Below, piece by piece: positions 24,659 through 34,311 of a stretch of DNA of 53,473 nt. The stretch covers positions 1-53,473 of the forward strand of contig NZ_LNZC01000031.1 of the NCBI RefSeq assembly GCF_001467535.1, in the 5' to 3' direction. A model generated the notes under the pieces. The model was not told where the DNA came from. It made no database searches and saw only the letters and a program-made list of their open reading frames with translations. Within the stretch, counting starts at the first letter, position 1, and each line of letters begins with the position of its first letter. Origin of the DNA: Legionella worsleiensis. GTDB lineage: Bacteria > Pseudomonadota > Gammaproteobacteria > Legionellales > Legionellaceae. A program made the translations under genes and the position numbers.

Positions 24659-26080
24659 TTATTTCATGCTTCTCGCCATAATTTTACGCCCTTTGATAAG
24701 CGTACCATTCTTTAATGCCTTGAGTGCGTGATCTGCCTGGCTGTGATGGATGGCGACATAAGAATTGAATAATGAAATATCAATTTTTCCTATTTTACTG
24801 CCATCAAGTCCGGCATCTTTAGTGAGTGCTCCCAGGATATCCCCTGGTCTTATTTTGTCTTTTTTTCCTGCAGCGAGACATAGGGTGATCATCTCAGGGA
24901 TAATTATGTGACCTTTACTGTTTAATAATTCAGTAGTATTTCCCCAGGTTAATGGTTGCTTTAATTGATCTTCAATAGCACAAACCCGCGAGGCGTCTGC
25001 GGGGGTAGTAATACTTAAAGCCAATCCTTTATTACCCGCTCTTCCTGTCCGGCCTATGCGGTGGATATGAACATCGTGATCAAAGGCCAAATCATAGTTT
25101 ATTACCGCAGGCAGTTCTTTTATATCAAGGCCACGAGCGGCAACATCAGTTGCAACCAGAAGGGAGCAGCTGTGATTCGCAAAGCGGAGAACGGCGAGAT
25201 CACGGTCGACTTGTTCCATATCACCATGCAAGGCTATGGCACTAAAGCCTTCCTCTATCAATTGTTCGGTAACATCGGCGGTTTGTTGTTTGGTATTACA
25301 AAATATTATTGCCGAACTTGGCTGATAGTGTAATAACATGGCCTTTAGCAAGGGAAATTTACTGGATTGTTTGTTCACTTCATAAAATTGTTGCTCTATA
25401 GGCAACTCAGTGTTGGGCGTTGCGATGAACACTTCTTGGGGATTACGCATGAATTGTTGCGATAGGGATTTAATTTCGTCAGGATAAGTCGCTGAGAATA
25501 GCAATGTTTGTCGTGATTTTGGGCATGCAGAAATGATGGTCTTCATGTCATCCAGAAAGCCCATATCCAACATTCGATCTGCTTCATCGAGAACCAATGT
25601 TTTTACTTTGGCAAGATTCAGTGATTCTTTATTTAAATGTTTTAAAATTCGGCCTGGTGTCCCAACGATAATATGCGCTCCGTGTCTTAATGAATCCAGT
25701 TGCGGTTTCATAGGAATACCACCTGACAGATTGATGATTTTCACATTAGGCATCATGCAGGCAATTCTTCTTATCGCCTGGCTTACTTGATCTGCTAACT
25801 CACGGGTAGGACAAAGAACAAGTGCTTGGGCACCAAAAAATTCAATTTTTAACTGATTAAGAAGCGCCAATGCAAAAGCGGCTGTTTTTCCACTACCAGT
25901 TTTTGCCTGGGCTATGACGTCCACATTATCGAGAATAAGTGGCAGAGTCTGCATTTGTACCGGGGTCATGACCTCATAATTTAAGGATGCAATACTTTTG
26001 AGTAATTCTTGTCTTATAGGCAATTGAGCGAACGTTTGCGGGAATTCGTTACTTTGATTTACAGATTGGTCAGGTGTCAT
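24659..26080 (-). CDS. dbpA: ATP-dependent RNA helicase DbpA
   Basis: A 473-residue DEAD-box helicase. Motifs in order: Q motif with 'YEVMTPVQMQTLPL', Walker A 'AQAKTGSGKTAAF' near 55, '[12 protein letters not shown]', 'LLFSATY', 'ATDVAARGLDI' and '[10 protein letters not shown]'. The C-terminal ~75 residues are the DbpA RNA-binding domain ('IRPGDILGALTKDAGLDGSK' through 'IKGRKIMARSMK'), which in E. coli recognises hairpin 92 of 23S rRNA. It therefore acts in late 50S ribosome assembly. The C-terminal domain separates it from the RhlE-like gene at 36945-38198. Confidence 0.95.
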   Translation of the reverse strand: MTPDQSVNQSNEFPQTFAQLPIRQELLKSIASLNYEVMTPVQMQTLPLILDNVDVIAQAKTGSGKTAAFALALLNQLKIEFFGAQALVLCPTRELADQVSQAIRRIACMMPNVKIINLSGGIPMKPQLDSLRHGAHIIVGTPGRILKHLNKESLNLAKVKTLVLDEADRMLDMGFLDDMKTIISACPKSRQTLLFSATYPDEIKSLSQQFMRNPQEVFIATPNTELPIEQQFYEVNKQSSKFPLLKAMLLHYQPSSAIIFCNTKQQTADVTEQLIEEGFSAIALHGDMEQVDRDLAVLRFANHSCSLLVATDVAARGLDIKELPAVINYDLAFDHDVHIHRIGRTGRAGNKGLALSITTPADASRVCAIEDQLKQPLTWGNTTELLNSKGHIIIPEMITLCLAAGKKDKIRPGDILGALTKDAGLDGSKIGKIDISLFNSYVAIHHSQADHALKALKNGTLIKGRKIMARSMK

Positions 26081-26188
26081 TGCGTTGCTTAGGCTTGAAA
26101 ATAAGGCCTTAGAGTACCATAAATCAGTTCAAATATAAAACAGTTTTTCTAAAGTCTTTTCTGTACATGCCCCAAAAAAAATTCGTCA

Positions 26189-26206
26189 TGCCCGCACCAG
26201 CGGGCA
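26189..26206 (-). terminator. GC-rich hairpin after the Bcr-like gene
   Basis: TGCCCGC (26189-26195) and GCGGGCA (26200-26206) form a 7-bp stem around a tetraloop. On the minus strand it is followed eight bases later by a run of T. It sits about 40 bp past the transporter stop. The same GC-rich wording often occurs as a dispersed intergenic repeat, so it may double as one. Confidence 0.55.
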
Positions 26207-26245
26207 ACCATATAATCAGGGGTGGGCTGAATGAAACCCCGTTAA

Positions 26246-27475
26246 TCAAGCGCTTGCTTTTATTTTCTCTATCGGTGTGTTTTCAGTACGTGTTATATGT
26301 TGTAGAAACAACCATGAAGAATAAAAGCCACATATACCGCAACACATTAATCCTATGGGTAACGCATAAATATTTTTTGTTAGGAAATAAGCGACCATCA
26401 TGGATAAAATGGAGGAGCCCAAAAGACGAATGGTGCTTATAAACGCTGTAGCCATACCGGCATTTTCTTTAAAATCAGAGAGTGCCAGGGACATTGTTGG
26501 TGCAGCACTGACGCTGATCCCTAAATTACAAATTAGCGCAAAAGACAAGGCTTCCAGACTGAAACCGTACAATTCGGTGCACAGTAACATTGCCATTCCA
26601 CCGAGAATAATCAATCCATTCCCCATAAAAATCGTTGTGGTCATCTTGAAACAGGTTCTGAGCCAAATGCCCAAATAATTTCCTACGATGATATTAACTC
26701 CGTTGAATATAAAAATAATACCAAAAGCTAAAGGCGAAAAATCAAGGACATCAATGATCAGATAGGATGAATTAATCACAGTAAGCATCACTGCCGTAAA
26801 ACTGAACATCATAATAAATGCAGAAGACCACAAAGACGAATCACCAAGTAATGTCTTGTAGGTTTTGAATATCTTGCCTGGTTTAAACGCTGTTTTTGGC
26901 GGGCTCCAGAAGGGTGATTCAAGCAGCATTCGCCGTGATTGAATGTAGAGAATCAGAGCTATTATGGCCATCAAGATAAAGTTAAATTGCCATCCTAAAT
27001 AGCAAAAAACCAGAGAACCAATAACTGGAGCACATATGGGGGAGGCGGATACTATCATGGAAATATAGGAGAGTATTTTTGCTCGTTCCACTTCATCTTC
27101 AAAGTCTCTGGATGTTGAAAAAGCAATTAAATTGGAGCAGCATAAAGCAAATCCTTGAATGGTGCGTCCTAATATCAACGTGGTGATATTGGGTGCAAAA
27201 ATACAGACTACACTACCAAGCAAAGCAAGCAACAAACTTCCGGGCAGTATGGCCCGTCGTCCAAAATGATCAATTAGTGGTCCCCAAAAAAGATGCGTGA
27301 TGCCAAAAACAAACAGATAAATACTTAAAGTCAGTTGGCTTAGGTAGGGGGTTGTTTGAAATAAACGGGTAATGTGAGGAATCGATGGTTGGTATAAATC
27401 AAACGTCACCAAAGAAAAAGCGGAGAGAAGTCCAAGAAAAAGAATGGAATTGCGTGATTTGGTCATGGTGCTCAT
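26246..27475 (-). CDS. MFS drug exporter, Bcr/CflA type
   Basis: A 409-residue transporter with 12 membrane helices. The DHA1/Bcr marks are 'SAFSLVTFDLYQPSIPHI' in helix 1 and 'GPLIDHFGRRAILPGSLLL' (motif A) after helix 2. 'GRTIQGFALCC' follows helix 4. Bcr/CflA members use the proton gradient to export antibiotics and similar compounds. No regulator is adjacent. Its terminal hairpin lies at 26189-26206. The substrate is not readable. Confidence 0.85.
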   Translation of the reverse strand: MSTMTKSRNSILFLGLLSAFSLVTFDLYQPSIPHITRLFQTTPYLSQLTLSIYLFVFGITHLFWGPLIDHFGRRAILPGSLLLALLGSVVCIFAPNITTLILGRTIQGFALCCSNLIAFSTSRDFEDEVERAKILSYISMIVSASPICAPVIGSLVFCYLGWQFNFILMAIIALILYIQSRRMLLESPFWSPPKTAFKPGKIFKTYKTLLGDSSLWSSAFIMMFSFTAVMLTVINSSYLIIDVLDFSPLAFGIIFIFNGVNIIVGNYLGIWLRTCFKMTTTIFMGNGLIILGGMAMLLCTELYGFSLEALSFALICNLGISVSAAPTMSLALSDFKENAGMATAFISTIRLLGSSILSMMVAYFLTKNIYALPIGLMCCGICGFYSSWLFLQHITRTENTPIEKIKASA

Positions 27476-27543
27476 TAAAAATAAAGAAGGGTGGAGAGTT
27501 TAGCAAGTTTTGCTCTTTTTTTGAATCATTTGCAGCTCTTATG

Positions 27544-29751
27544 TTATTTTATTCCACTATAACACGAGGGTTTTTTGAGTATTCCATGAGATGGTAGTTT
27601 TATTTGAACCATACCGCATTCATCTGTTCTGTAAAATGGAATATGCAAAGACTTCATATTGTCCAGGGTTCTGTTATGAGGAAAATGAAAGCGATTAGCA
27701 AATCCCAGCGAGGCAATGGCATACAACGGAGCTGTTTCCAGTAAAAACCGATAAGAAGACGATGTTTTACTGCCATGGTGGGGAACCACTAACACATCTG
27801 AGGCCAGTTCCTCACCGTAAGTGCGTACCAGATAATCTTCCGCCGTTTTTTCAATATCGCCGGTAAATAAAATGCTGCTGGTTGAGGTACTGACTTGTAA
27901 AATACACGAATTATTATTTTTGTCATTAAAATCATCATGAATTGGAAAAAAACGAAAACGGACTTTATCCCATTCCCATTCTGGATAATCATGGCAATTT
28001 AAACCCCGGTGATAAAATTGGGGATCATTGACAATTAATTGCTCTACTTTGATTTCTTGTTCAATTGAATCCAGTCCTCCAAGATGATCTCTGTCTGGAT
28101 GGCTGATGACTATGGCGTCAATGTTTTTGATACCAACATCGTTAAGGAAAGGAAGAACAACCATTTTCCCCAAGTCACTGCCTTGAAAAAACTGATCGCC
28201 AGTATCGTAGAGCGCTATGTGATTTTGAGTTTGAATGGCTACAGCTAATCCCTGACCTACATCCAGAATTCGAATTAAAGCTTCTCCTTGTTTTATGCTT
28301 TCTTTGTAAGGAACAAAAGGATACAAGATCCATATTATGGCCAGGTATTTCAAGGGTTTTATTGGGAGTATGATCCAAATCAATAAAGCAGCCATTAGAG
28401 ACAGCACGGATATTATTGAATTTAATGACCAGATAATATTGATTCCAGCCAATTGTTCCGTCCAACTGAGCAGATGAAACAAGAGCGAAACTAGCCAGGA
28501 TAAAGGGTACATTAACAGGCCAGACCAACTGGATGAACTCACTATAAGCATTATCAATGCCAAAGGAACAATAAGAAATCCCACCAGTGGAATTGCAAAC
28601 AAATTAGCGATAAATCCGTTAATAGAACCATAGGAGTACCAATACAAGGTCAGGGGCATCAAACCAACGAGACAACTTAATTGCAAGGCAAGATTTCCTT
28701 TGATTCCTTTTAATCCAAAGCGTTGTTGCGTAAGGAGTAAACAGGCGACGGCCAGAAAAGAAAAGTAAAAGCCTTGCATGAATACCGCATGAGGTTCAAG
28801 ACATAAAACACCAAAAAGCGCATAGCGCCATATCTGCCAGATGGTATATCTGTGTATTCCCAGGCAATATAAAGTATAAAAAAAACACCCGATCAATGCT
28901 CTTTGAACCGGTGGTTCAAAACCCGCCAGGAAAGAATAAAACAAAGCCATCCCAAATCCGGCAACCCCGGCAATAGATAGGGCTGGTGCGAGCAAACAAC
29001 AACGTACACTGAGCGACCATAAAGTACGCACAATAAAAAAAACTAATCCCGATACCAAGGCAATGTGTTCTCCTGAAATACCGAATAGGTGAGTGGTTCC
29101 TGTGCGTCTGAATAATTCCCATTCTTCCTGGCCTACGTGGGTTGTCAGGTTTAACGTTAATGCCTCTAAAATTCCGGCCGTTCTTTTGTCTGGTGCTTTT
29201 TGCGTCAAAGCATTTCCCAAGCGTTCACGAATTTGCAACCAGGTTACAGGTGACTGTTCTTTAATTAATGCATTGTTTCCATTGCGAATATAACCCGTCC
29301 AGTCAATATGTCGTGCAGACAAGGTTTGCACGTAATTGGAGCTGCCGGGATTACGGTAGTTGCGTGGTTTTTTTAATTTGACCGCCAATTGCCAAACCTG
29401 CCCAACATGTAAATCAGGCGCTTTGTGATACCAGCTTAATTGAATAAGCCCCTTGGCTGGAAGACTGTTGATGCGTTCAATATTAAAATGAAATTTTGTT
29501 TTATCTGCACTTTTGACAGGAACTGAGGCAATTCTTCCTTGAATTACTGCATTAGGAATGACCTCAGCATCAGGCATTCCAACTGGCGCAATCATCCAGT
29601 AATGGGTTAGGGCAACCAGCATACCCGCACAAAACAAAAGGAATATTGGGTAGCGGGGAACAATAAAAAAAATGATCAGGGTTAGCGCAGGTAAACAATG
29701 ATTGAAGGTATACCAATAAAGTATGCCCATAAAAAAACAAAAAATTTCCAT
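27544..29751 (-). CDS. comEC: DNA uptake channel ComEC/Rec2
   Basis: A 735-residue inner-membrane protein that passes single-stranded DNA into the cytosol during natural transformation. It has an N-terminal OB-like domain (about 20-150) and a competence membrane domain with about eight helices (about 190-480; 'FGISGEHIALVSGLVFFIV'). A C-terminal metallo-beta-lactamase domain carries 'VISHPDRDHLGGLDSIEQE' and 'VVPHHGSKTSSS'. The HxDxDH site is complete, so the putative nuclease may be active. It lies immediately downstream of the type IV pilus genes, which also serve transformation. Confidence 0.95.
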   Translation of the reverse strand: MEIFCFFMGILYWYTFNHCLPALTLIIFFIVPRYPIFLLFCAGMLVALTHYWMIAPVGMPDAEVIPNAVIQGRIASVPVKSADKTKFHFNIERINSLPAKGLIQLSWYHKAPDLHVGQVWQLAVKLKKPRNYRNPGSSNYVQTLSARHIDWTGYIRNGNNALIKEQSPVTWLQIRERLGNALTQKAPDKRTAGILEALTLNLTTHVGQEEWELFRRTGTTHLFGISGEHIALVSGLVFFIVRTLWSLSVRCCLLAPALSIAGVAGFGMALFYSFLAGFEPPVQRALIGCFFYTLYCLGIHRYTIWQIWRYALFGVLCLEPHAVFMQGFYFSFLAVACLLLTQQRFGLKGIKGNLALQLSCLVGLMPLTLYWYSYGSINGFIANLFAIPLVGFLIVPLALIMLIVSSSSWSGLLMYPLSWLVSLLFHLLSWTEQLAGINIIWSLNSIISVLSLMAALLIWIILPIKPLKYLAIIWILYPFVPYKESIKQGEALIRILDVGQGLAVAIQTQNHIALYDTGDQFFQGSDLGKMVVLPFLNDVGIKNIDAIVISHPDRDHLGGLDSIEQEIKVEQLIVNDPQFYHRGLNCHDYPEWEWDKVRFRFFPIHDDFNDKNNNSCILQVSTSTSSILFTGDIEKTAEDYLVRTYGEELASDVLVVPHHGSKTSSSYRFLLETAPLYAIASLGFANRFHFPHNRTLDNMKSLHIPFYRTDECGMVQIKLPSHGILKKPSCYSGIK

Positions 29752-29862
29752 TAAATTCTAAGTTGGACTTTCCATGAGCGAGCAAATGTACTGGATAAGG
29801 AGCCTTGATGTAAAGCAGGATTTAAAAAAACCTCTAATCTCGGTATTTTGGTAACGTCTTAA

Positions 29863-30291
29863 TCAGGGATTCCAACATTCGGGATGTGCTGTTGCCGTTG
29901 CATCAACGGCTGTTTTGACATTGGCTTGATTAACGCTCATGCTGGCACATTGAGTATCATTCACCTGACTACCCAGAGGTGTTGCTGTTAGGGTGTAGGT
30001 CGTTGCTGTAAGGTTTGAAATGTTAACAGTGTAAAAACCCTCTGGGGTCACTTGAGGAAAAGCGGGTAAGGCACCGCAGGCTGTAGCATAAGAAAAATTT
30101 TGCGAAAAGCATCGTTCAAAAATAATTTGATCTTGAGTGAGTATCGCCAAGGCATCGGCTCTTCGGGATTTTTGGATAAATTGCTGATAGGATGGGTAGG
30201 CAAATGAAACCAGAATGCCAATAATTACCAGCGCAATCATCAGCTCAATTAACGTAAAGCCTTCCCTAAAACGACCCTGTTTCATGTTCAT
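29863..30291 (-). CDS. pilE: Type IV minor pilin PilE-like
   Basis: A prepilin with the class III signal 'MKQGRFREG|FTLIELMIALVIIG', where the peptidase PilD would cut after Gly. The mature N-terminal helix is followed by a globular domain with paired cysteines ('ERCFSQNFSYATACGALP' and 'QCAS...HPEC'). I start at ATG 30291, where an AAGGGG site lies just upstream. A longer frame from 30372 overlaps pilY1 and adds an unlikely 27-residue leader. Last gene of the fimT-pilV-pilW-pilX-pilY1-pilE operon. Confidence 0.92.
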   Translation of the reverse strand: MNMKQGRFREGFTLIELMIALVIIGILVSFAYPSYQQFIQKSRRADALAILTQDQIIFERCFSQNFSYATACGALPAFPQVTPEGFYTVNISNLTATTYTLTATPLGSQVNDTQCASMSVNQANVKTAVDATATAHPECWNP

Positions 30292-30301
30292 GTTTATCCC
30301 C

Positions 30302-33300
30302 TTATTCAATTTGCCACCATCCAATTTTTCTTGGGGTATTATTAGGGTTGATAATGGACGTCTGTACGCCATTTGATTGCGTGATTAATATAATCATTTG
30401 ATTATTTTGGTTAGGTCCTAATACTGTAGGTGAGTTCGCATAACTGTTTGATAATGTGATCCCTACAGCATAAGCGCCATTATACTGATCCTGAATATCA
30501 AAGCCACCATCGCCGTTAATGTCAATCTGGGCACGCAGGAATGATCCGCCATTCAGATAATTGAGTTCCATTAACATAGATGAAAATCCAACACCGCAGG
30601 CCGTTAATGGGGGGGTGTTTAAGGTAGCGATAAAGGTGCCATTGATCAATTCTGGATTGGTTATTATTCTTTGACCAGGTATTGCCAAATCAGCAAACCA
30701 ACCCAGTTTATTGTTCCAGTTTATTTTATTCGCAGTCACTGTCAGAATGGACGTCGCTAAACCGGAAGTACCCGGGGCAACAAGGCTTAGCGTTTGTTCT
30801 TGCAGGTCAGTTCGTGCGTAGGTAATCGTAGTTAATGGCTTATCCCAGACCCCATACACGGTTTGCGTTTGTGTGTTGAGCAGATCGCTGGATGTAATTA
30901 ATTGCCCGGTACCAAAAAGAATGAATAATCCTGGTTTTCTGGGATAATTAGGGTTTAGCGTGACTATTGGTGCCGTTGTAATAGGCTGTGCTGTACCGTT
31001 TGCATCACGTGCCTGGAACAGTAAGCGCACACTCCAGTTAGCTGGATCGGTTTCACTGACATTGACTGCCCACAGATTTCCTTGCAGATCTCCTGCATAC
31101 ACTGTAGAAATGGGTTGTCCTTGTAATCCGTCTTTCTGTGCCAGTGCAACTGAAGATAAACCTTGAGGAAGTGCTGGATCACAAGCTCCTGATACTGCGG
31201 CACACAGGTCAATTTTTTTAATGAGTGCGCCTGTTTGAGGATGGATGGCGTACATTATGGATGAGTTGCTTGGGCTATTGTAGCCATTACCGAAAAATAC
31301 AGCAAAATTAAGTGAGGTCGATGATGAACTGCCTATTTGACCGATTTGTGGTCTACTGTAACTTAAGCCCATATCTGCGTCACTAAACTCCCAGAGCACG
31401 GAATTGGCTAAATTAGTTTCTGAGGTTAAACCCAATGGATTGGTAATATCCAGTGCATAAATGCTGTTACCTCCCGCATTCTGACCACCAACCAGGATGG
31501 TATGCCAACTCCCGTCTGCGAATTGTACATCACCGTTTTGTGGTGAGCCATTAACAAAGAATTGATGGCTTTGGTTATAGAGTGGAGCCGTTAGTTTGTG
31601 AAGATTTTCGAATACGGCATTGGGAATAAAGGCAAAGAGTTCTTCGCCATTAAGTGCATTAAACGCATGCAACATCCCATCATTAGCACCTACATAAAGG
31701 ACGGGTTGGCGGTTTAATTGAGCCTTTACAAAGCTGACATAACCTGGATCCAGATACGGTGCATCGGGAGCCCCAACATAGATTACCTGGCTGTCGACAA
31801 TATCACCTAGCAGGTGAGAACGATTTCTAAAAGTACCGCCATTTCTTTTTTCTAAGGTGGTATTACCACGAAGGTATTCCAGGCGACTTTGTCCCAGCAC
31901 ATCGCTGGGTTGCAGTTGGGCTTTTTGGGCTGCAGAAAGGCTATCCCAGCGAAAGGGAATACCCGCCGCAGCCAGAGGATCCCAGGTGGCTATCAAACGG
32001 CTGTTAGACCATCCAGAACCCCCTGCCAAATTATCCAGTTGTGTTTGTGCTGACCAGTTTACTGTCGCAGAGGGAATACCGGTATTTGGATCCAGTTGAA
32101 TGGCAAATAAATTACCTGTCCAATCCAGGTAGGGCAGATCACTGGATACAAAATTGGCTTGATATTCAGTCGTTTCACTATTGAGATGAGTAGAACTGAC
32201 TGCAGCGGCTGAAGTAGTGAATGTACCGTTTTGTATGGCCACCATTATGGTATTGAGGCTATCAACCAGAGTATCAGGATTCGTTGCTGGAAAATAATTT
32301 TCAGTTCCTCCTGCAACCGCCATGGCAGTGAGTGTTGCGGCAGCTTGTGAATTAATGGTTGGGTCAACTCCAGCCCCCAAACCGATGACATAGGTCTTTA
32401 TGCCATTGTTTTTTAATGTTTTTATGGTATTGATAGCGTCAGTCAATGCCTGGTTATTGGTGGTGTTTAGGGAGCCATCGGCGTTAAAGGTTGCTGATAC
32501 GCCATATCCAGCCGCTGCAGCGCTTCCTAATGGAGGCCAACGCTTACCGCTTAGATCCAGGGTCGGTAAACCGTCTGAAATTAATATAACGAATTTTTGT
32601 TGTGGACAGCCATTGCCACTGGTAGTGCCTAAAGCTGTCAGATAACTATTGGCTCTGGTCAGTAATCCTGCTATTGGTGATTGTACAGCAGAGGCTTTGA
32701 TTTCAGTTGTTGATGCAGAGTTGGTTTCGGGTTTTAAATAAGGTAAAAAAGCATTGAGCGCATTAGCAACACTGGTTGTTGTCGGCACACTGCCTGCTGA
32801 GGTCATTGGGACTAGAACATTACCTGTAGTTGCCGATTGGTTTCCATAATAACCAAAACCACGTCGGGCATAAATGACTTGTTTTGAGAAAGGAACAAAT
32901 CCGGCATTCGTTGGGCCAGTAGCAAAACTGCCTATGTTGGGTAGGGATTTGGAGTATGAGAGTAATATATTACCCGAATTGTAATTACTAATCGAAAAAT
33001 TGGGTGGAAATGGGCTAGCAGGAGTTGGTCCCGTATAGGTAAGAAATACCCCGGCCAGTGAGCCAGAAGAGTAAAGTACGTCGCTAATTTCCGGATCATC
33101 ACTTGATGCGCCAATTTGCATGTATTGGCTTGAAGAAACCAGGGTTGTACCAAAAAAACTGGCTATAGAAGTACAGTTACTTGCTATTGTTGAAGAAGCC
33201 GAACCGTAATTATAACAAGGATTAACAACGTAGCGGTTTCCAGCGACCTGGGTATTAGTAAAGCTGAAATTATTGGTACCTGGAGACATATAATAAACCC

Positions 33301-33793
33301 AGGTATTATAAGCTTGCACACTGCTGGTACTGTAAACGCCCAAAGCAAAATCGGTAGTGGGGAGGTAATTTTCAAGAATGGCTTCAACCCCCTGTTTGGC
33401 GACGTTTAACCTGCTGGGGCTATTGTCAACCAGAACGCCACTTTGATTGACGGTATAAGGTGCTTGCCCCGATGCATCGGCTGCCTGAATTGGTGGAGTA
33501 AATCCCGAAGGTACACTGTATTTCAAAGGTGAACTTGAATTGCCAAGAGTGCTTAAACTTGATGCCAGTGAACCTGAGCCGGTCATAATGGCTCCGCTTA
33601 AATTGCCATCCATGGATTGTGAATTGCCTATGGCGATAAATACTTGAGCATGGATGGGACTGGCCATGATTACTGGGATATTAGGAATACTTAATGTGGG
33701 GGCGGCAAGGCTTGTGGTCCATACAAACGTAATCATACACAACAGTAGGCTAATTTTTGTGTAGTGTCCTGGTTTGTTGATGAGCCTATTCAT
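30302..33793 (-). CDS. pilY1: Pilus tip-associated adhesin PilY1
   Basis: A 1163-residue secreted protein with a signal peptide (cut near 31). An N-terminal von Willebrand A-like domain starts near 50, with the later VWA strand 'FVILISDGLPTLDL'. The C-terminal half is the PilY beta-propeller ('VLYVGANDGMLHAFNALNGE', 'WHTILVGGQNAGG'). Near residue 1091, 'DINGDGGFDIQDQ' is a Ca-binding loop. The first MIDAS motif, normally D-x-S-x-S, reads 'IGNSQSMDG', with Gly in place of Asp. PilY1 primes pilus assembly and supports twitching and host-cell contact. It starts 8 bp after pilX and ends 10 bp before pilE. Confidence 0.93.
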   Translation of the reverse strand: MNRLINKPGHYTKISLLLCMITFVWTTSLAAPTLSIPNIPVIMASPIHAQVFIAIGNSQSMDGNLSGAIMTGSGSLASSLSTLGNSSSPLKYSVPSGFTPPIQAADASGQAPYTVNQSGVLVDNSPSRLNVAKQGVEAILENYLPTTDFALGVYSTSSVQAYNTWVYYMSPGTNNFSFTNTQVAGNRYVVNPCYNYGSASSTIASNCTSIASFFGTTLVSSSQYMQIGASSDDPEISDVLYSSGSLAGVFLTYTGPTPASPFPPNFSISNYNSGNILLSYSKSLPNIGSFATGPTNAGFVPFSKQVIYARRGFGYYGNQSATTGNVLVPMTSAGSVPTTTSVANALNAFLPYLKPETNSASTTEIKASAVQSPIAGLLTRANSYLTALGTTSGNGCPQQKFVILISDGLPTLDLSGKRWPPLGSAAAAGYGVSATFNADGSLNTTNNQALTDAINTIKTLKNNGIKTYVIGLGAGVDPTINSQAAATLTAMAVAGGTENYFPATNPDTLVDSLNTIMVAIQNGTFTTSAAAVSSTHLNSETTEYQANFVSSDLPYLDWTGNLFAIQLDPNTGIPSATVNWSAQTQLDNLAGGSGWSNSRLIATWDPLAAAGIPFRWDSLSAAQKAQLQPSDVLGQSRLEYLRGNTTLEKRNGGTFRNRSHLLGDIVDSQVIYVGAPDAPYLDPGYVSFVKAQLNRQPVLYVGANDGMLHAFNALNGEELFAFIPNAVFENLHKLTAPLYNQSHQFFVNGSPQNGDVQFADGSWHTILVGGQNAGGNSIYALDITNPLGLTSETNLANSVLWEFSDADMGLSYSRPQIGQIGSSSSTSLNFAVFFGNGYNSPSNSSIMYAIHPQTGALIKKIDLCAAVSGACDPALPQGLSSVALAQKDGLQGQPISTVYAGDLQGNLWAVNVSETDPANWSVRLLFQARDANGTAQPITTAPIVTLNPNYPRKPGLFILFGTGQLITSSDLLNTQTQTVYGVWDKPLTTITYARTDLQEQTLSLVAPGTSGLATSILTVTANKINWNNKLGWFADLAIPGQRIITNPELINGTFIATLNTPPLTACGVGFSSMLMELNYLNGGSFLRAQIDINGDGGFDIQDQYNGAYAVGITLSNSYANSPTVLGPNQNNQMIILITQSNGVQTSIINPNNTPRKIGWWQIE

Positions 33794-33801
33794 AGTAAAC
33801 C

Positions 33802-34311
33802 CTATTGTTGAAGTTGAATCGTACTTTGGATGAGTACGGAGGATGTTCCATTGGCTCCTACCGAGCGTGCAGTAATTCGATACACGTAAGTAGGCGATTT
33901 CATATTTTGTCCAGGCTGTACGACAGAAGGCAGTTGTTCAATCACATAACTGGATTGTGTTCCTGAACTGCCCTGAAAACTGTGGATTACTGAACTGCTA
34001 CTACCCCAGTTTACTGTTTGCCAGATTGGAGCTATAGCGGGATCAAAGACATAAAGTCCATTGGTATTTGCAAGAAAATTTTGCGTCGTATAGGTTCCGT
34101 TTAACACTTTGTTTACGGCCTCATTTAAAGCCCCTTCCGTTTTTTCAAAACTGATTTCAAAATCGGTTGCATTTGTTGCCACTCGGGTCTGAGTGGTGTT
34201 GTGTGATGACTGAGTTAAAGCCATAACAGTGAGCATACTCATTAATACTAATGTTGTAATGAGAATGTATCCTTGTTGTTTTAATTGATTGAGTGAGGAT
34301 AAGGTGTTCAT
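33802..34311 (-). CDS. pilX: Type IV minor pilin PilX-like
   Basis: A 169-residue prepilin-like protein with 'QQGYILITTLVLMSMLTVMA', cut after Gly, followed by a Thr/Asn-rich globular domain. Position 5 of the mature protein is not the usual Glu, as is typical of PilX/GspK-like tip pilins. It overlaps pilW by four bases (ATGA coupling) and precedes pilY1, matching the fimT-pilVWXY1E order of other gammaproteobacteria. It would act with PilV, PilW and PilY1 in the initiating tip complex. Confidence 0.88.
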   Translation of the reverse strand: MNTLSSLNQLKQQGYILITTLVLMSMLTVMALTQSSHNTTQTRVATNATDFEISFEKTEGALNEAVNKVLNGTYTTQNFLANTNGLYVFDPAIAPIWQTVNWGSSSSVIHSFQGSSGTQSSYVIEQLPSVVQPGQNMKSPTYVYRITARSVGANGTSSVLIQSTIQLQQ

